Source of the DNA: Planctomycetota bacterium
GTDB taxonomy: Bacteria; Planctomycetota; Phycisphaerae; UBA1845; PWPN01
Assembly: GCA_029550525.1 (NCBI GenBank)
Contig: JAKPHF010000046.1
Coordinates: forward strand, 1 to 64,000
DNA: 64,000 nucleotides
Reading direction: 5' to 3'
Part shown: piece after piece, positions 46,502 through 55,853 of the stretch
Layout of the letters: each line of letters opens with the position of its first letter
Position numbering within the stretch: position 1 is the first letter of the stretch
The notes under the pieces: generated by a model
Seen by the model: only the letters and a program-made list of their open reading frames with translations
The model's database searches: none
Told to the model about the DNA's origin: nothing
Position numbers and translations under genes: made by a program

Positions 46502-48448
46502 ATGAGCGGCGAGCGAACGGTATTCGAGATCCTTCGAACGGTCCAGGACCCGGCGGCCGACGCTGCCCTGTTGGCCGCGTTACAGGACGCCGATCTGCCC
46601 ACCGCCAGCGCCATCGTCGAAACCATCCTGACGCGAAATACGCGGGAAGGGCTTTATGGACTCATCCAGGCCTTCCACCTCCTCGACGACACGCTCAAGC
46701 AGATGGTGCTGATCGAGTGGGAGCGGCTGTTCAGTGTGCTTCGCGAGGCCAGTCAGTCGCGGTCGGATCAGGTGCGGCTCAACGTGCTGGAGATGATCCG
46801 GCGAGCCTGTATTTATCGGGCGTCGTACCTGGTGGAGGCCGCGCTGCGTTACCGATCCCCTGCCGTGCGCGAGGCCGCCGCGACCACGTTGGCCTTTCTG
46901 GCCGACGAGTTGCTGCGCACGGCCCCCGTCCCCGTCGGGGAGACCGATCTTGCCCAACTCAGTCCGCAGGAAGTGCGGGAACGCATGGCCGACCTGGAGT
47001 CGCATGCCGAGGACCGCCGGCAACTGGTGGCGGCCATCGAGGCGGCTGTTGCCTCGTACGACATTCACCTGCAACCACGGGTGGTCGAGATCGCCACCTG
47101 GTTCCTCGACGACATGAGTTCGGCGTTCTGGACGCTCCTGACCACGCCGGGGGCACGCGTATCGCAGGTGGCCGTCCGCTTGTTGACGCCGTCCATGAGC
47201 CCCCGCATGGTGCCGTTCGCCATGGCAGCTTTGGGCTTCTCGGAATTCCGGCCCCATGTGGCCAAGGCGCTGGCCCTGGGCCCCGACCCGGCCTTCGTCG
47301 AAGAGTGGTTTCGCCAGTCATGGCGGCTTGTCCAACCCAAGGTAGCCCGCAGCATGGCCGGCTTGAAGGATCTGGCGTGGGCGAGCAATCACGGTTGGGA
47401 CCTCCTGCAGTTGCCCAACCAAGTGCACCGCCACGTCGCCCGCTGGATCAGCAGCGTCGGCCTGCCGGTCTCCGAGCGCATCGACCTGCTCCGCGAAATG
47501 CAGCAGCATGGCGACCGAACGCTCAGCCGCTCGGCCCTGTGGGCGCTCACGACCATTGCCGATCGCCGCGTGACGGAGATCCTCTGGGCCATTCAGGATG
47601 ATGACGAGCCGGAAGTCGCGCGGATCGCTCGGCGCGAGCTCGCCCGACGCTGCCCGCACGAACTGCCAATCGCAGAGTTGATCTCGGCGAAAAACGATTG
47701 GGACTCACTCGATCGCACCGGACGGCCTACGTCGCCGATGAGCTTCGAGCGGTACTGGACGCTCTACGACCGCATGAGCGTCGAGCAACGAACCACCGCC
47801 GCGGCGGAGGTGCTGGCGAGCACGCCGATGTTCGAATCGATCCTGGCCCGCAAACTCGCGTCCGGTGACCCGGGCGAGCGGGTGCGTGCCTTGCGGATCA
47901 TCGCGGACTTGAAGTTGGCCAAGTCGTTCGAGACGACGCTCTATCAGCTCTGTCACGACCCGACGCCGGCCGTCCGCAGCGCCGCCGTTGCCGCCATGGG
48001 TCCGCTGGAGACCGCCGTCTCGCGACGGCTGCTTCGCGGGGCGCTGGACGACGTCGATACCCGCGTGCAGGCCAATGCGGTGGAGGCGATTGCCGCGACG
48101 GGCAACGAGTCGATGGTGGACGATCTGCTGTCCAAACTGTCATCGCCTGACAATCGCGTGCAAGCCAATGCCGTCAAGGCCTTGCTCAAGCTGGGCGTGC
48201 GCGAGGCTGCCGAAACGCTCTTGCGGATGCTTCGTCACGAGAACCGCATGCACCGAATCTCCGCGTTGTGGCTGGTCGAACGCATGGGTCTGTTCACGCT
48301 GGCCTCGCGGGTGACCGCCATGGCAGGCGAAGACCCCGATCCGCTCGTGCGGCGACGAGCTTCCGTGCTCACGCAAGAGCTGCCCGCGACGGCCGGTGCT
48401 CGGACGGTGGAATCGGCGACGCGCGACAAACGGGAGGTGACCGTCTGA
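46502..48448 (+). CDS. HEAT-repeat protein
   Basis: 648 residues from ATG 46502. An ATG at 46463 is possible, but neither has a clear ribosome binding site, and the sequence further upstream is interspersed repeat DNA. The protein is nearly all alpha-helical. HEAT/PBS-type repeats are clear after about residue 400: ILWAIQDDDEPEVARIARRE, TTLYQLCHDPTPAVRSAAVA, LLRGALDDVDTRVQANAVEA and LLSKLSSPDNRVQANAVKAL. No signal peptide is seen, so it is probably a cytoplasmic scaffold. Its stop overlaps the start of the next gene (TGATG), indicating coupled translation with a small membrane protein. Function unknown. Confidence 0.83.
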   Translation: MSGERTVFEILRTVQDPAADAALLAALQDADLPTASAIVETILTRNTREGLYGLIQAFHLLDDTLKQMVLIEWERLFSVLREASQSRSDQVRLNVLEMIRRACIYRASYLVEAALRYRSPAVREAAATTLAFLADELLRTAPVPVGETDLAQLSPQEVRERMADLESHAEDRRQLVAAIEAAVASYDIHLQPRVVEIATWFLDDMSSAFWTLLTTPGARVSQVAVRLLTPSMSPRMVPFAMAALGFSEFRPHVAKALALGPDPAFVEEWFRQSWRLVQPKVARSMAGLKDLAWASNHGWDLLQLPNQVHRHVARWISSVGLPVSERIDLLREMQQHGDRTLSRSALWALTTIADRRVTEILWAIQDDDEPEVARIARRELARRCPHELPIAELISAKNDWDSLDRTGRPTSPMSFERYWTLYDRMSVEQRTTAAAEVLASTPMFESILARKLASGDPGERVRALRIIADLKLAKSFETTLYQLCHDPTPAVRSAAVAAMGPLETAVSRRLLRGALDDVDTRVQANAVEAIAATGNESMVDDLLSKLSSPDNRVQANAVKALLKLGVREAAETLLRMLRHENRMHRISALWLVERMGLFTLASRVTAMAGEDPDPLVRRRASVLTQELPATAGARTVESATRDKREVTV

Positions 48449-48897
48449 TGCTGACCGGTATGTTGGCCATCAGCAACAACCGCTTCGAACGACTGCGCTA
48501 CATGCAGGATCGCTTCAACGAGAGCGATCCGCAGGCGTATGTGCAGATCCTCATCGCATTCGTGGCTATTCTGGCCATCTTCGCCATCATCCGGTTCTTG
48601 AATTACTGCCAGACACGAGAACGGCATGCCAGCTCTCAGGCCATGTCGTTCTACCTGCGGGTTCAGTCGCAGATGGGTTTGCCTCTCCTGGACCGCTGGC
48701 TGTTGTGGCGACTGGCCCGCGCTTCCGGCGGAATCAACCCCACCGCGCTGCTGATATCCCCCGTCCTGTTCGACCGCGCAGTCGAGCGTTATCTGGGGCC
48801 CGCTGGACTCGTCGCCCACACACGGCTTGCTGCCATCCGCAGACGGCTGTTCGGCCAAGCCGCCCCCCTGCCCATCGCCCCCGTCGACGAACCGTAG
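48448..48897 (+). CDS. Single-span membrane protein coupled to the HEAT-repeat gene
   Basis: 149 residues. The ATG at 48448 overlaps the upstream stop and is preceded by GGGAGGTGACC inside the HEAT gene. One membrane segment (VQILIAFVAILAIFAIIRFL, ~32-51) is followed by a cytoplasmic part rich in Arg and hydrophobic residues (YCQTRERHASSQAMSFYLRV, LPLLDRWLLWRLARASGGIN). No domain recognised. The overlap suggests it forms a complex with the HEAT protein or anchors it at the membrane. Confidence 0.78.
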   Translation: MLTGMLAISNNRFERLRYMQDRFNESDPQAYVQILIAFVAILAIFAIIRFLNYCQTRERHASSQAMSFYLRVQSQMGLPLLDRWLLWRLARASGGINPTALLISPVLFDRAVERYLGPAGLVAHTRLAAIRRRLFGQAAPLPIAPVDEP

Positions 48898-49043
48898 GGC
48901 GAACGCTGTTTGTCCGCAGATTTCGCAGATGGCCGCAGGTTTTCAGATGAGGCGGGCGTCATCGACGCCAATCACTTCACTTCTTGTCGCTCAGTGCGCG
49001 GCTGAAAGCACGGACGGATTTGAGCAGAGGTCTACTCGGACAT

Positions 49044-50522
49044 CTACGCCCGAACGGCGGCGGGAGCCGACGCAGCACGCTGGAGCGTGTAGTTGAACAA
49101 ACGATCGACGGCGGCCTCGGCGCTGCGGACGCAGTCGGGCACGCCCACGCCGCCGAAGGCGTTGCCGGCGACGGCCAAGCCCGGCCAGCGTGCGACCTTG
49201 CTTTCCAGGTTGCGGACGTAATCGAGATGGCCAACCGGGTACTGCGGCATGGACGCCGGCCAACGATGTGTTTCGACCAGTCGCGGCTCGCCCCGCAGGC
49301 CGATGAGGTCGCGGAAATCCTGGAGCACGGCCTGGCGCAGCTGATCATCATCCAGGTCGTACACATGCGGCTGCATGGCCCCGCCCAGGAACGCCCGAAC
49401 CAGGAGCGTACCTTCGGGTGCCCGGCCGGGGAACTTGATGCTGCTGAACGTGGCGGCGATCAGCGTGCGGCCCTCGACCACCGGAACCACGAAGCCGAAG
49501 CCGTCGGGAATATTGGATACCGCCGACGCGTCGAAGGCCATGGTCATGGTGGCGGACGAGGCGTAACGGATGCCGGCCAGATCGTCGGCGACGGCGGGAT
49601 CGAGCTCGCGAATGATCCGAGCCGACACATGCGCCGGACATGCCATGATAACGGCATCAGCGGATTCGGTCGATCCGTCCTCCAGGTGCACGCGCCACTT
49701 CGTGCCGTCGCGCGACACCCTTGACACCGGCGACGACGTCCGGATGGCGCCTTCGGGCAGCCGCTCGGCCAGGGCCTCGATGAGCGTGGTCATCCCCCGG
49801 CGGAACGACATGAACATGCTGTAGCGAGCACCGCTGTCGCCGCGTTCGGCGGCCGAGGCGGCCTTGCGCCCCTTGATCATGCCCCAGATGATGCTGCGAT
49901 ACTTGGCTTCCATCTCGAGGAAGCGAGGCATGGTCGTGCGAAGACTCAGGTACTGCGGATCGGCGGTGTAGATGCCGCCCACGAGCGGCTGGGCGACGCG
50001 GTCGAGCGACTCGCGTCCGAACCGCCGCAGCACGAACGAAGCGAGGCTCTCGTCGCCGTTTTCGCCGTGGTGCTTGCGGGGCAGGATCAGATCCAGGCCC
50101 ATGCGGAGCTTGCCCGGCCAGGAGAACAGGCGGCTGGTCACGAACGGCCAGATCCGCGAGGGCGCCAGCAGCAGGAAGCCTTCGGGGATCGCGTGCATCT
50201 GGCCGTCGCGGACCACGAACGTGCGGCGGCAGGCCGGGTTGGTGGGGATGAGTTCGCCGTCGATGCCGATGCGCTTGCACAGCGCCAGCGCCCAGGGCTT
50301 CTGCGTGATGAACGAGTCGGGCCCGCCCTCGATGAGACAGCCGTCGCGGATCGTGGTCACGATAGTGCCGCCCAGCCGCGGCGCGGCTTCGAGCAACAGC
50401 ACGTCGGCAGCCCGGCCCGTCTTGCCGGCGATCTCCACGACCCGGTGAGCGGCGGCCAGGCCGGTGACGCCTCCGCCGATGACGATGACCCGCTTGGGGT
50501 AACTGACCGACTCTTCAGACAT
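49044..50522 (-). CDS. hemG: Protoporphyrinogen/coproporphyrinogen oxidase (HemG/HemY type)
   Basis: FAD-dependent flavoprotein oxidase of late haem synthesis, 492 residues. The N-terminal FAD site is RVIVIGGGVTGLAAAHRV. Other hallmarks: LLEAAPRLGGTIVTTIRDGC, EGGPDSFITQKPWALALCKR, PLVGGIYTADPQYLSLRTTM, and the C-terminal FAD contact GLAVAGNAFGGVGVPDCVRS. Whether it works on protoporphyrinogen or coproporphyrinogen cannot be told from this gene alone. A HemD-HemE fusion lies 1.1 kb upstream on the same strand with a DinB-family gene between. Confidence 0.93.
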   Translation of the reverse strand: MSEESVSYPKRVIVIGGGVTGLAAAHRVVEIAGKTGRAADVLLLEAAPRLGGTIVTTIRDGCLIEGGPDSFITQKPWALALCKRIGIDGELIPTNPACRRTFVVRDGQMHAIPEGFLLLAPSRIWPFVTSRLFSWPGKLRMGLDLILPRKHHGENGDESLASFVLRRFGRESLDRVAQPLVGGIYTADPQYLSLRTTMPRFLEMEAKYRSIIWGMIKGRKAASAAERGDSGARYSMFMSFRRGMTTLIEALAERLPEGAIRTSSPVSRVSRDGTKWRVHLEDGSTESADAVIMACPAHVSARIIRELDPAVADDLAGIRYASSATMTMAFDASAVSNIPDGFGFVVPVVEGRTLIAATFSSIKFPGRAPEGTLLVRAFLGGAMQPHVYDLDDDQLRQAVLQDFRDLIGLRGEPRLVETHRWPASMPQYPVGHLDYVRNLESKVARWPGLAVAGNAFGGVGVPDCVRSAEAAVDRLFNYTLQRAASAPAAVRA

Positions 50523-50699
50523 CCATGCTCCCGTTCACAAACGAAGGCGAAGCCACGAACACTTTCAAAGCCCCCGGCGCAGGGGACCGGTTCGCCTCGG
50601 CAGACCGCCGTGTAATCCTGACATGATAAGGATTCTGTACTTCACCGTACAGGCGAACTGCCTGCGTCGAGAAGATCATCAGGCGGAAGCAGCGAGGAC

Positions 50700-51197
50700 T
50701 CATTCTGGCCATGCGTTGAGAAGCCGGCGAATGAGCACGAGCTGGCCGATGTGGTAGGCGTTATGGTCGGCCAGGAGCATGGCTTCGCGAGCGACGGTCT
50801 GGCCGGTGCCGTGCGGGAGCGGATCGAGCAGGTCGGTCTTCGGGTCCGCCACCAGTCGCCGCATTCTCTCGAGATCGGCACGAAATGCGCGGACGGCGGC
50901 GGTCCAGGCTTTCGCGTCGGGCGGGCTGTCGCCCTCCGGCCAGTAGCCCTCAGGCCACGATGGCGAAACGTACTCGGGATTCACGGTGAACTCGACGATG
51001 TCATGCTGAGAGATGCGCAGGTGTTCGAGGATGCGCCAGGGCGTGTGGGGTAGGCCGGGTGGCTTGGCGCCTCGCAGCCGCGCCGGCAGCCCGGCCACAG
51101 CAGCGTCGAAGTCCGTGTGCGCCGCCCCCTCGCCGAGCAGTTCCAGCAGATGTTCGCGAAGGAGCTGGACCGAGCGATCGTTCATGGCGTGAGCCAT
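50700..51197 (-). CDS. DinB-family protein
   Basis: 165 residues from ATG 51197 (an ATG at 51185 is an equal candidate). DinB-like four-helix bundle with the three metal-binding His-type positions: RILEHLRISQHDIVEF, the central region around AWTAAVRAFRADLERMRRLV, and MLLADHNAYHIGQLVLIRRL near the C-terminus. Such proteins are metal-dependent, possibly thiol-using transferases or hydrolases of unknown substrate. It lies between hemG and the hemD-hemE gene, with no functional link evident. Confidence 0.8.
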   Translation of the reverse strand: MAHAMNDRSVQLLREHLLELLGEGAAHTDFDAAVAGLPARLRGAKPPGLPHTPWRILEHLRISQHDIVEFTVNPEYVSPSWPEGYWPEGDSPPDAKAWTAAVRAFRADLERMRRLVADPKTDLLDPLPHGTGQTVAREAMLLADHNAYHIGQLVLIRRLLNAWPE

Positions 51198-51644
51198 CCT
51201 GTTACTCCGGACAGGCCGTCGGTGTTCAGCGGGTAGCCTTCGTAAAAAGGTTAGCCCCGCGCATGAGCCGCGGCGATCCTCTGTCGCGGGTTCCCCTGCC
51301 TGGGGGGCGGGCGTCTCGCCCGCCTCATGGATGGAATTACTGTTCATCGGCGGGTGCGGCGGTCTCGGGAGGCAGACGTCCGTATTTGTCCTGTGCACTG
51401 CACGTGTTTTGTGGTGCACGCTTCCAGCGTGCACAATGCAGGCAAGATGCCTGCACCACAATACCATCGCACGTACGCCAAAACGTACAACACGTGAGCC
51501 GCCGAAAACGAGCAGAGAATTGGTGCCCATTAACAGAAACGAGCCGGTGAATGCCGGCTCAAGTCTCAGGACTCAGGTCTCAAGCCTTCCTCACCACCCG
51601 TCGTGCCACATAGTGGTCACAAACAGTGAGCGGTGGTGTCGGCG
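51198..51644. repeat. Repeat-rich intergenic region with three repeat families
   Basis: 447 nt without a gene. It holds a family-A palindrome at 51302-51325 (GGCGGGCGTCTCGCCCGCC), a complete family-B element at 51411-51460 (GTGGTGCACGCTTCCAGCG ... GGCAAGATGCCTGCACCACA), and a family-D cluster at 51557-51589 (CAAGTCTCAGGACTCAGG). It separates the DinB and hemD-hemE genes. Confidence 0.85.
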
Positions 51645-53666
51645 CTAGCGTGCGGGTCGAGCGGATTGTTCGTGCACGAAGTCGATCAGCGCCAACACAT
51701 GATCGACGGGCGTGTTGGGCAGGATGCCGTGGCCCAGGTTGAAAATGTGGCCGGGGCGTCCGGCGGCCTGGTCGAGAATGATCTTGGCACGGCGCTGAAT
51801 CTCGCCGGGTGTGGCGAACAACGCGACGGGGTCGAGGTTGCCCTGCACGCCGACGTCGTGACCGACGATGTCCCAGCCGCGATCGAGCTCGATGCGCCAA
51901 TCGAGACCGATGACGTTCCCGCCGGCCTCGCGCATGGCAGCCAACAGGTGGGCGGAGTCCGCTCCGAAATGAATCACCGGTGTGCCCGGCGTGATCGACG
52001 CGATTAACTTGCGCGAGTGCGGCAAGACGAACTCGCGATAGTCGGCTTCGCTCAGGCAGCCAACCCAGCTGTCGAACAACTGGACGACCTGCGCGCCGGC
52101 GGCGATTTGGGCGTTGAGATAGCCGGCCGTCGCGGTCACGATCTTGTCGAGCAGCGCGTGCCACGCTCCGGCGTTGCGGTACATGAGCGACTTGCTCTCG
52201 ACGAAGTTGCGGCTACCTCCACCCTCGATCAGGTAGCTGGCCACGGTAAACGGCGCGCCGGCAAAGCCGATGAGCGGCACGTCGGGCCGGAGCGCTCGCC
52301 GGGTCAGACGGATCGCGTCGTACACGAAGCTCAAAGCCTCGGCCTGGACGTCATGGAGAGCATCGACGTCGGCCCCGCTGCGCACGGGCCGGGCGATCGA
52401 CGGCCCTTCCCCCTTGTTGAACGCGAGCCCCACACCCATGGGCTCGACGATCAGGAGAATGTCGGCAAAGATGATGGCCGCATCCACGTCCAGTTGATCG
52501 ACGGCCATGAGCGTCACTTCGGCGGCCAGCTCCGGCGTCTTGCAGAGTTCCAGGAACGAGACTTTCGCCCGCAATTCGCGGTACTCGCGTTGGTAACGCC
52601 CGGCCTGACGCATGAGCCAAATCGGCGTATAGGGCACGGGCTCACATCGACAGGCCCGCATGAACGGCGAGTCGTGTAGAGCGGAAGCAAGCCCCGCGCT
52701 CGCCGGCTTGATAGACGCCGGCTCCGCCGTGCCGCCCCACACCAGATCGATGCGGCGAGCGGTCGTGACGTCCACGCCCACGGCGTGAGATGCCCGCTTG
52801 CGAGCGAGCAGCTTGTGGGCCGAGCGGGCCAGTCCGCGTATGAGATTGCCCATGTGTACGCCGTCGGGTTCGAAGTCCACGCCCAGACCGACATCGCGAA
52901 GGGCTTCACTACAGGTCGGACCGACGGAACCGATGAGCGTCCGCCGGATCGCATCGCGGAACGGCTGCTCGAGGCCAATGTCGGCGGCGACCTTTAGGAC
53001 GTGTCGCACTTGTTGGGCACTGGTGAACACGAGCACATCAATCTGGCCATCCACCACGGCCTGGATGCCTCGCCGCAAGGGCTCGAGGTCCTCGGGCAGC
53101 GCCCAGCTGTAGACCGACACGCCCACCACCTCTGCCCCGCGTTCTCGCAGCCCCTGGTGGAGCCGCTCGTTGGTCTCGCCGTACTCCTGCACCGCCACAC
53201 GCAACCCCGCGAGCGGTTGCCCCGCTGTGACCGACTCGCCGCGTGGGCGCAACTCGGCCGCGCGCCGGTCCAATGTGGCCAGGATGTCGCGCCAGGTGTT
53301 AGGCTCGGGCACCTCGAAGTTCGGAGCCAGCCGCCACTCTCGCATGGCCGCCACCGATTTGGGCCCGCGAGCGACGGTGATGATGCGAGCCAGGGCGTCC
53401 ACGATCTGCTGCCGCGGGTACTTCTTCTCCATCAGGCCCATGAGGGCACGAGCCCCCACGCCGGTGGTGAAGATCACAAGGTCGAACTTTCCGGCGATCA
53501 GGTCGTCGGCGAATGCCTCGGCCCCGGGACTGTGCGGCACGGGCAACTCGCGCATGGACGGAGCGGACAATGCCTGCCCGCCGAGCCGCTCGATCAGCTT
53601 TCGCATCTCGTCGGAGAGGCGACTTTCGAATGAGAGAACACGCAAATTCTGGAAGCTGGCTGCCAT
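51645..53666 (-). CDS. hemDE: Fused uroporphyrinogen-III synthase / uroporphyrinogen decarboxylase
   Basis: 673 residues covering two consecutive haem-synthesis steps. Residues ~1-290 are HemD-like: LRVLSFESRLSDEMRKLIER, FDLVIFTTGVGARALMGLME, VLVFTSAQQVRHVLKVAADI, LIGSVGPTCSEALRDVGLGV. After a linker, from about residue 340 the sequence is HemE: PIWLMRQAGRYQREYRELRA (the substrate-binding Arg motif), AAIIFADILLIVEPMGVGLA, PLIGFAGAPFTVASYLIEGG, HIFNLGHGILPNTPVDHVLA. The two enzymes are normally separate proteins. A fusion would close uroporphyrinogen III and decarboxylate it in one polypeptide. The HemD part has weak conservation, as usual for that family. Confidence 0.92.
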   Translation of the reverse strand: MAASFQNLRVLSFESRLSDEMRKLIERLGGQALSAPSMRELPVPHSPGAEAFADDLIAGKFDLVIFTTGVGARALMGLMEKKYPRQQIVDALARIITVARGPKSVAAMREWRLAPNFEVPEPNTWRDILATLDRRAAELRPRGESVTAGQPLAGLRVAVQEYGETNERLHQGLRERGAEVVGVSVYSWALPEDLEPLRRGIQAVVDGQIDVLVFTSAQQVRHVLKVAADIGLEQPFRDAIRRTLIGSVGPTCSEALRDVGLGVDFEPDGVHMGNLIRGLARSAHKLLARKRASHAVGVDVTTARRIDLVWGGTAEPASIKPASAGLASALHDSPFMRACRCEPVPYTPIWLMRQAGRYQREYRELRAKVSFLELCKTPELAAEVTLMAVDQLDVDAAIIFADILLIVEPMGVGLAFNKGEGPSIARPVRSGADVDALHDVQAEALSFVYDAIRLTRRALRPDVPLIGFAGAPFTVASYLIEGGGSRNFVESKSLMYRNAGAWHALLDKIVTATAGYLNAQIAAGAQVVQLFDSWVGCLSEADYREFVLPHSRKLIASITPGTPVIHFGADSAHLLAAMREAGGNVIGLDWRIELDRGWDIVGHDVGVQGNLDPVALFATPGEIQRRAKIILDQAAGRPGHIFNLGHGILPNTPVDHVLALIDFVHEQSARPAR

Positions 53667-53712
53667 GCGTCCATTATAGTGGTTTCAGGAGCACTCACCA
53701 CAGAGCGAGGCA

Positions 53713-53787
53713 GAGCTGTGAGCCATGGGCTACGAGCCAGACGCCCGGGTGACAGCTCAGAGCTGAGAGCTGATAGCTGACAGCTAC
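53713..53787. repeat. AGCTC-type repeat between the phosphate transporter and hemD-hemE genes
   Basis: Units such as GCTGTGAGCCATGGGCTACG, CAGCTCAGAGCTGAGAGC and TGATAGCTGACAGCTACC fill the space up to 3 nt from the PiT stop. Same family as at 20369-20433 and 62051-62113. Confidence 0.7.
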
Positions 53788-53790
53788 CAC

Positions 53791-54822
53791 TCAGAACAGG
53801 TTGACCACGAAGCGGATGATGGAATAGGTCAGCGCGGAAGCCGCCGCCGCCGCGGGCAGCGTCAGGAGCCAGGCCGTAGCGATGTCGGCGCCCACGCTCC
53901 AGCGGACGTTGGACATTCGGCGGGTCATGCCCACGCCGAAAATCGCGCCAGTGATCGTGTGCGTCGTACTGACCGGGATGCCCAGCATGGACAGGAACAG
54001 AATGGTCACCCCGCCGCCGGTCTCAGCGGCAAAGCCGTCAAACGGCTGCAGCTTGGTGACACGGTGGCCGAGCGTCTTGATGACCTTCGTGCCGCCAGCG
54101 TAGGTCCCCAGAGCAATGGCGGCCTGACAGCTGAGAATAATCCACCACGCCAGCGGACCGTCGGGCGTGCCGTCGCGGGTCGCGTAATGCTGCAGGCTGG
54201 GCACGCTCAGCAGCAAAGCCAGAATGATGCCCATGGTTTTCTGGGCGTCGTTCAAACCGTGGCTCAGGCTGTAGATGGCGGCCGAGACCAATTGCAGCAC
54301 ACGAAAGACCTTGTCCACCTTCCGCGGCATCTGCTTCCAGCAGATCCAGGTCAGTGCGACCATGAGGATGCCCGCCAGCAGCATGCCGATGAGCGGGGAC
54401 AGCACGATGAACACCACGACCGTTTCAAGCTTGCCCCAGGCCAGTGCGCCGAAACCGCCCTTGACGACGGCCGCTCCGGCCAGTGCCCCGATCAGGGCGT
54501 GCGACACGCTGATGGGCAGCCCCTGGTGCGTGCAGAACAGCGTCCAGCCGATGGCGGCCAGGAGCGTGGCCAGTATGAGGTGCGGATCGATGATATGGCC
54601 GACGACCAGTCCCTTCCCGACGGTGGCGGCCACGTGCGTTTCGAAAAGGAACGCGGCGAGAAAATTGAAGAAGGCGGCCCACAAAACCGCAAGCTTCAAC
54701 GGCAACACGCGAGTGGCGACAATGGTGGCGATCGAATTCGCCGCGTCGTTCATGCCGTTGCTGAAATCGAACAGCAAGGCAATGGCCACGATGATGATGA
54801 TGTAGACGGTGAATGCGGTCAT
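53791..54822 (-). CDS. pit: PiT-family inorganic phosphate transporter
   Basis: 343-residue inner-membrane symporter importing phosphate (usually as a metal-phosphate complex). It carries both PHO4 duplicated signatures: FSNGMNDAANSIATIVATRV near the N-terminus and LSHGLNDAQKTMGIILALLL in the middle. About ten hydrophobic segments. ATG 54822 lies 11 nt after the stop of the PhoU-like gene, so the two form an operon, the usual arrangement in which the DUF47 protein accompanies the transporter. Confidence 0.94.
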   Translation of the reverse strand: MTAFTVYIIIIVAIALLFDFSNGMNDAANSIATIVATRVLPLKLAVLWAAFFNFLAAFLFETHVAATVGKGLVVGHIIDPHLILATLLAAIGWTLFCTHQGLPISVSHALIGALAGAAVVKGGFGALAWGKLETVVVFIVLSPLIGMLLAGILMVALTWICWKQMPRKVDKVFRVLQLVSAAIYSLSHGLNDAQKTMGIILALLLSVPSLQHYATRDGTPDGPLAWWIILSCQAAIALGTYAGGTKVIKTLGHRVTKLQPFDGFAAETGGGVTILFLSMLGIPVSTTHTITGAIFGVGMTRRMSNVRWSVGADIATAWLLTLPAAAAASALTYSIIRFVVNLF

Positions 54823-54833
54823 GAAAGACTAAG

Positions 54834-55460
54834 TCAGGAGTTCTTGAGGATGATGGCGTCGATGGTGTTGGCGACGTCTTCGCACCGGTCGATGGCCCGC
54901 TCCGTCAAATCGTAGATTTCCTTCCACTTCATGGCCTCGATGGCGTTCGTCGAGGTGGCATACAGTTCGGCGGCCGCCGCGTGATTGACGTCGTCGCCCG
55001 CGTTCTCCATGGCGTGGATCTCGATCAGGTGCATGCGCAGTCCCGCGGGCCGCTTGTTATAGTGGCGAAGCTCGCCAACGGCGGCGGCCACGCACTGCGT
55101 GGCCCGCGACAGGATGTCCACCAGCTTGATGAGTGAGCTGGTCGGGGCCTGGATCTGGTACAGGACCAGGCGTTTGGAAGCCGCATCGACCTCGTCGATC
55201 ACGTCGTCCATCAGCTTCATGAGGGAGTAGATGTCCTCACGGTCGAACGGCGTGATAAAGGTCGTGTCGAGCTTCTGGAGCGTGCGGTGGGTTACCTCGT
55301 CGCCTTCGTGCTCGATCTGGCGGATGATGGCGATATATCGCTCGCGCTGCGGGTAATCCCGCAGGAGGTCCACGTAGGCCTGCGAGACGCGGACCAATAG
55401 GCCGGCGGCCTCTTCAAACAGGTCGAAAAACCGCCGGTCGCGGGGGATCAGGCTCAGCAC
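54834..55460 (-). CDS. DUF47 / PhoU-like protein, partner of PiT
   Basis: 208-residue all-helical protein (RRFFDLFEEAAGLLVRVSQA, IEHEGDEVTHRTLQKLDTTF, DREDIYSLMKLMDDVIDEVD, IDRCEDVANTIDAIIL). The E-x-x-(A/G)D and D-x-x-D patterns are those of PhoU metal-binding faces. Members of this family (TIGR00153 type) lie next to PiT transporters and are thought to regulate them. First gene of the operon. Confidence 0.92.
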   Translation of the reverse strand: MLSLIPRDRRFFDLFEEAAGLLVRVSQAYVDLLRDYPQRERYIAIIRQIEHEGDEVTHRTLQKLDTTFITPFDREDIYSLMKLMDDVIDEVDAASKRLVLYQIQAPTSSLIKLVDILSRATQCVAAAVGELRHYNKRPAGLRMHLIEIHAMENAGDDVNHAAAAELYATSTNAIEAMKWKEIYDLTERAIDRCEDVANTIDAIILKNS

Positions 55461-55635
55461 GTCAACTGCTCCTGGCGTGGTCTTTTTGCGGCCCTGGCTG
55501 TCCTTCGCGACGGGAAACGTCGCCTCCCCTGGTACCGGGCCGTGCGGCCAGGAGAAACTGTTTTTTAAGCGACCCAGCTCGACGCGTCAAGAAACACCAA
55601 GCTGCCGTGCCGGCTGAGCATCGGCTCCGCCCGTA

Positions 55636-55853
55636 CTATTGCCCGCTTTTCGGCGTCGCTAGGGGACACGATTGGAACTCCCACAGGGTTAGGCCCTCAG
55701 TGGCCTCGAGAATGTACAGGCGCACGTGGCGGGCGGTCACGGGGTCGAATTTCACTGGAGGCTCTCGTCGATGAGTTGGGGCGAGCCCAGATTGACCTCC
55801 AGCCAAGCCGAGTGCGTGTCGGCGACGAGAGCATAATTGAGAGGAGCCGCGCG
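55636..55853 (-). pseudogene. Remnant of an F5/8 type C (discoidin) domain, fucosidase-like C-terminus
   Basis: Two short frames on the minus strand look like the ends of one F5/8C domain. The first reads YALVADTHSAWLEVNLGSPQ and stops; 2 nt out of frame the second reads VKFDPVTARHVRLYILEATE then GLTLWEFQ. The middle (~30 residues) is missing. The two pieces match the carbohydrate-binding end of secreted hydrolases such as GH29 alpha-L-fucosidases. No catalytic part is nearby. The rest of 55461-55999 (about 540 nt) shows no gene. Confidence 0.6.
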
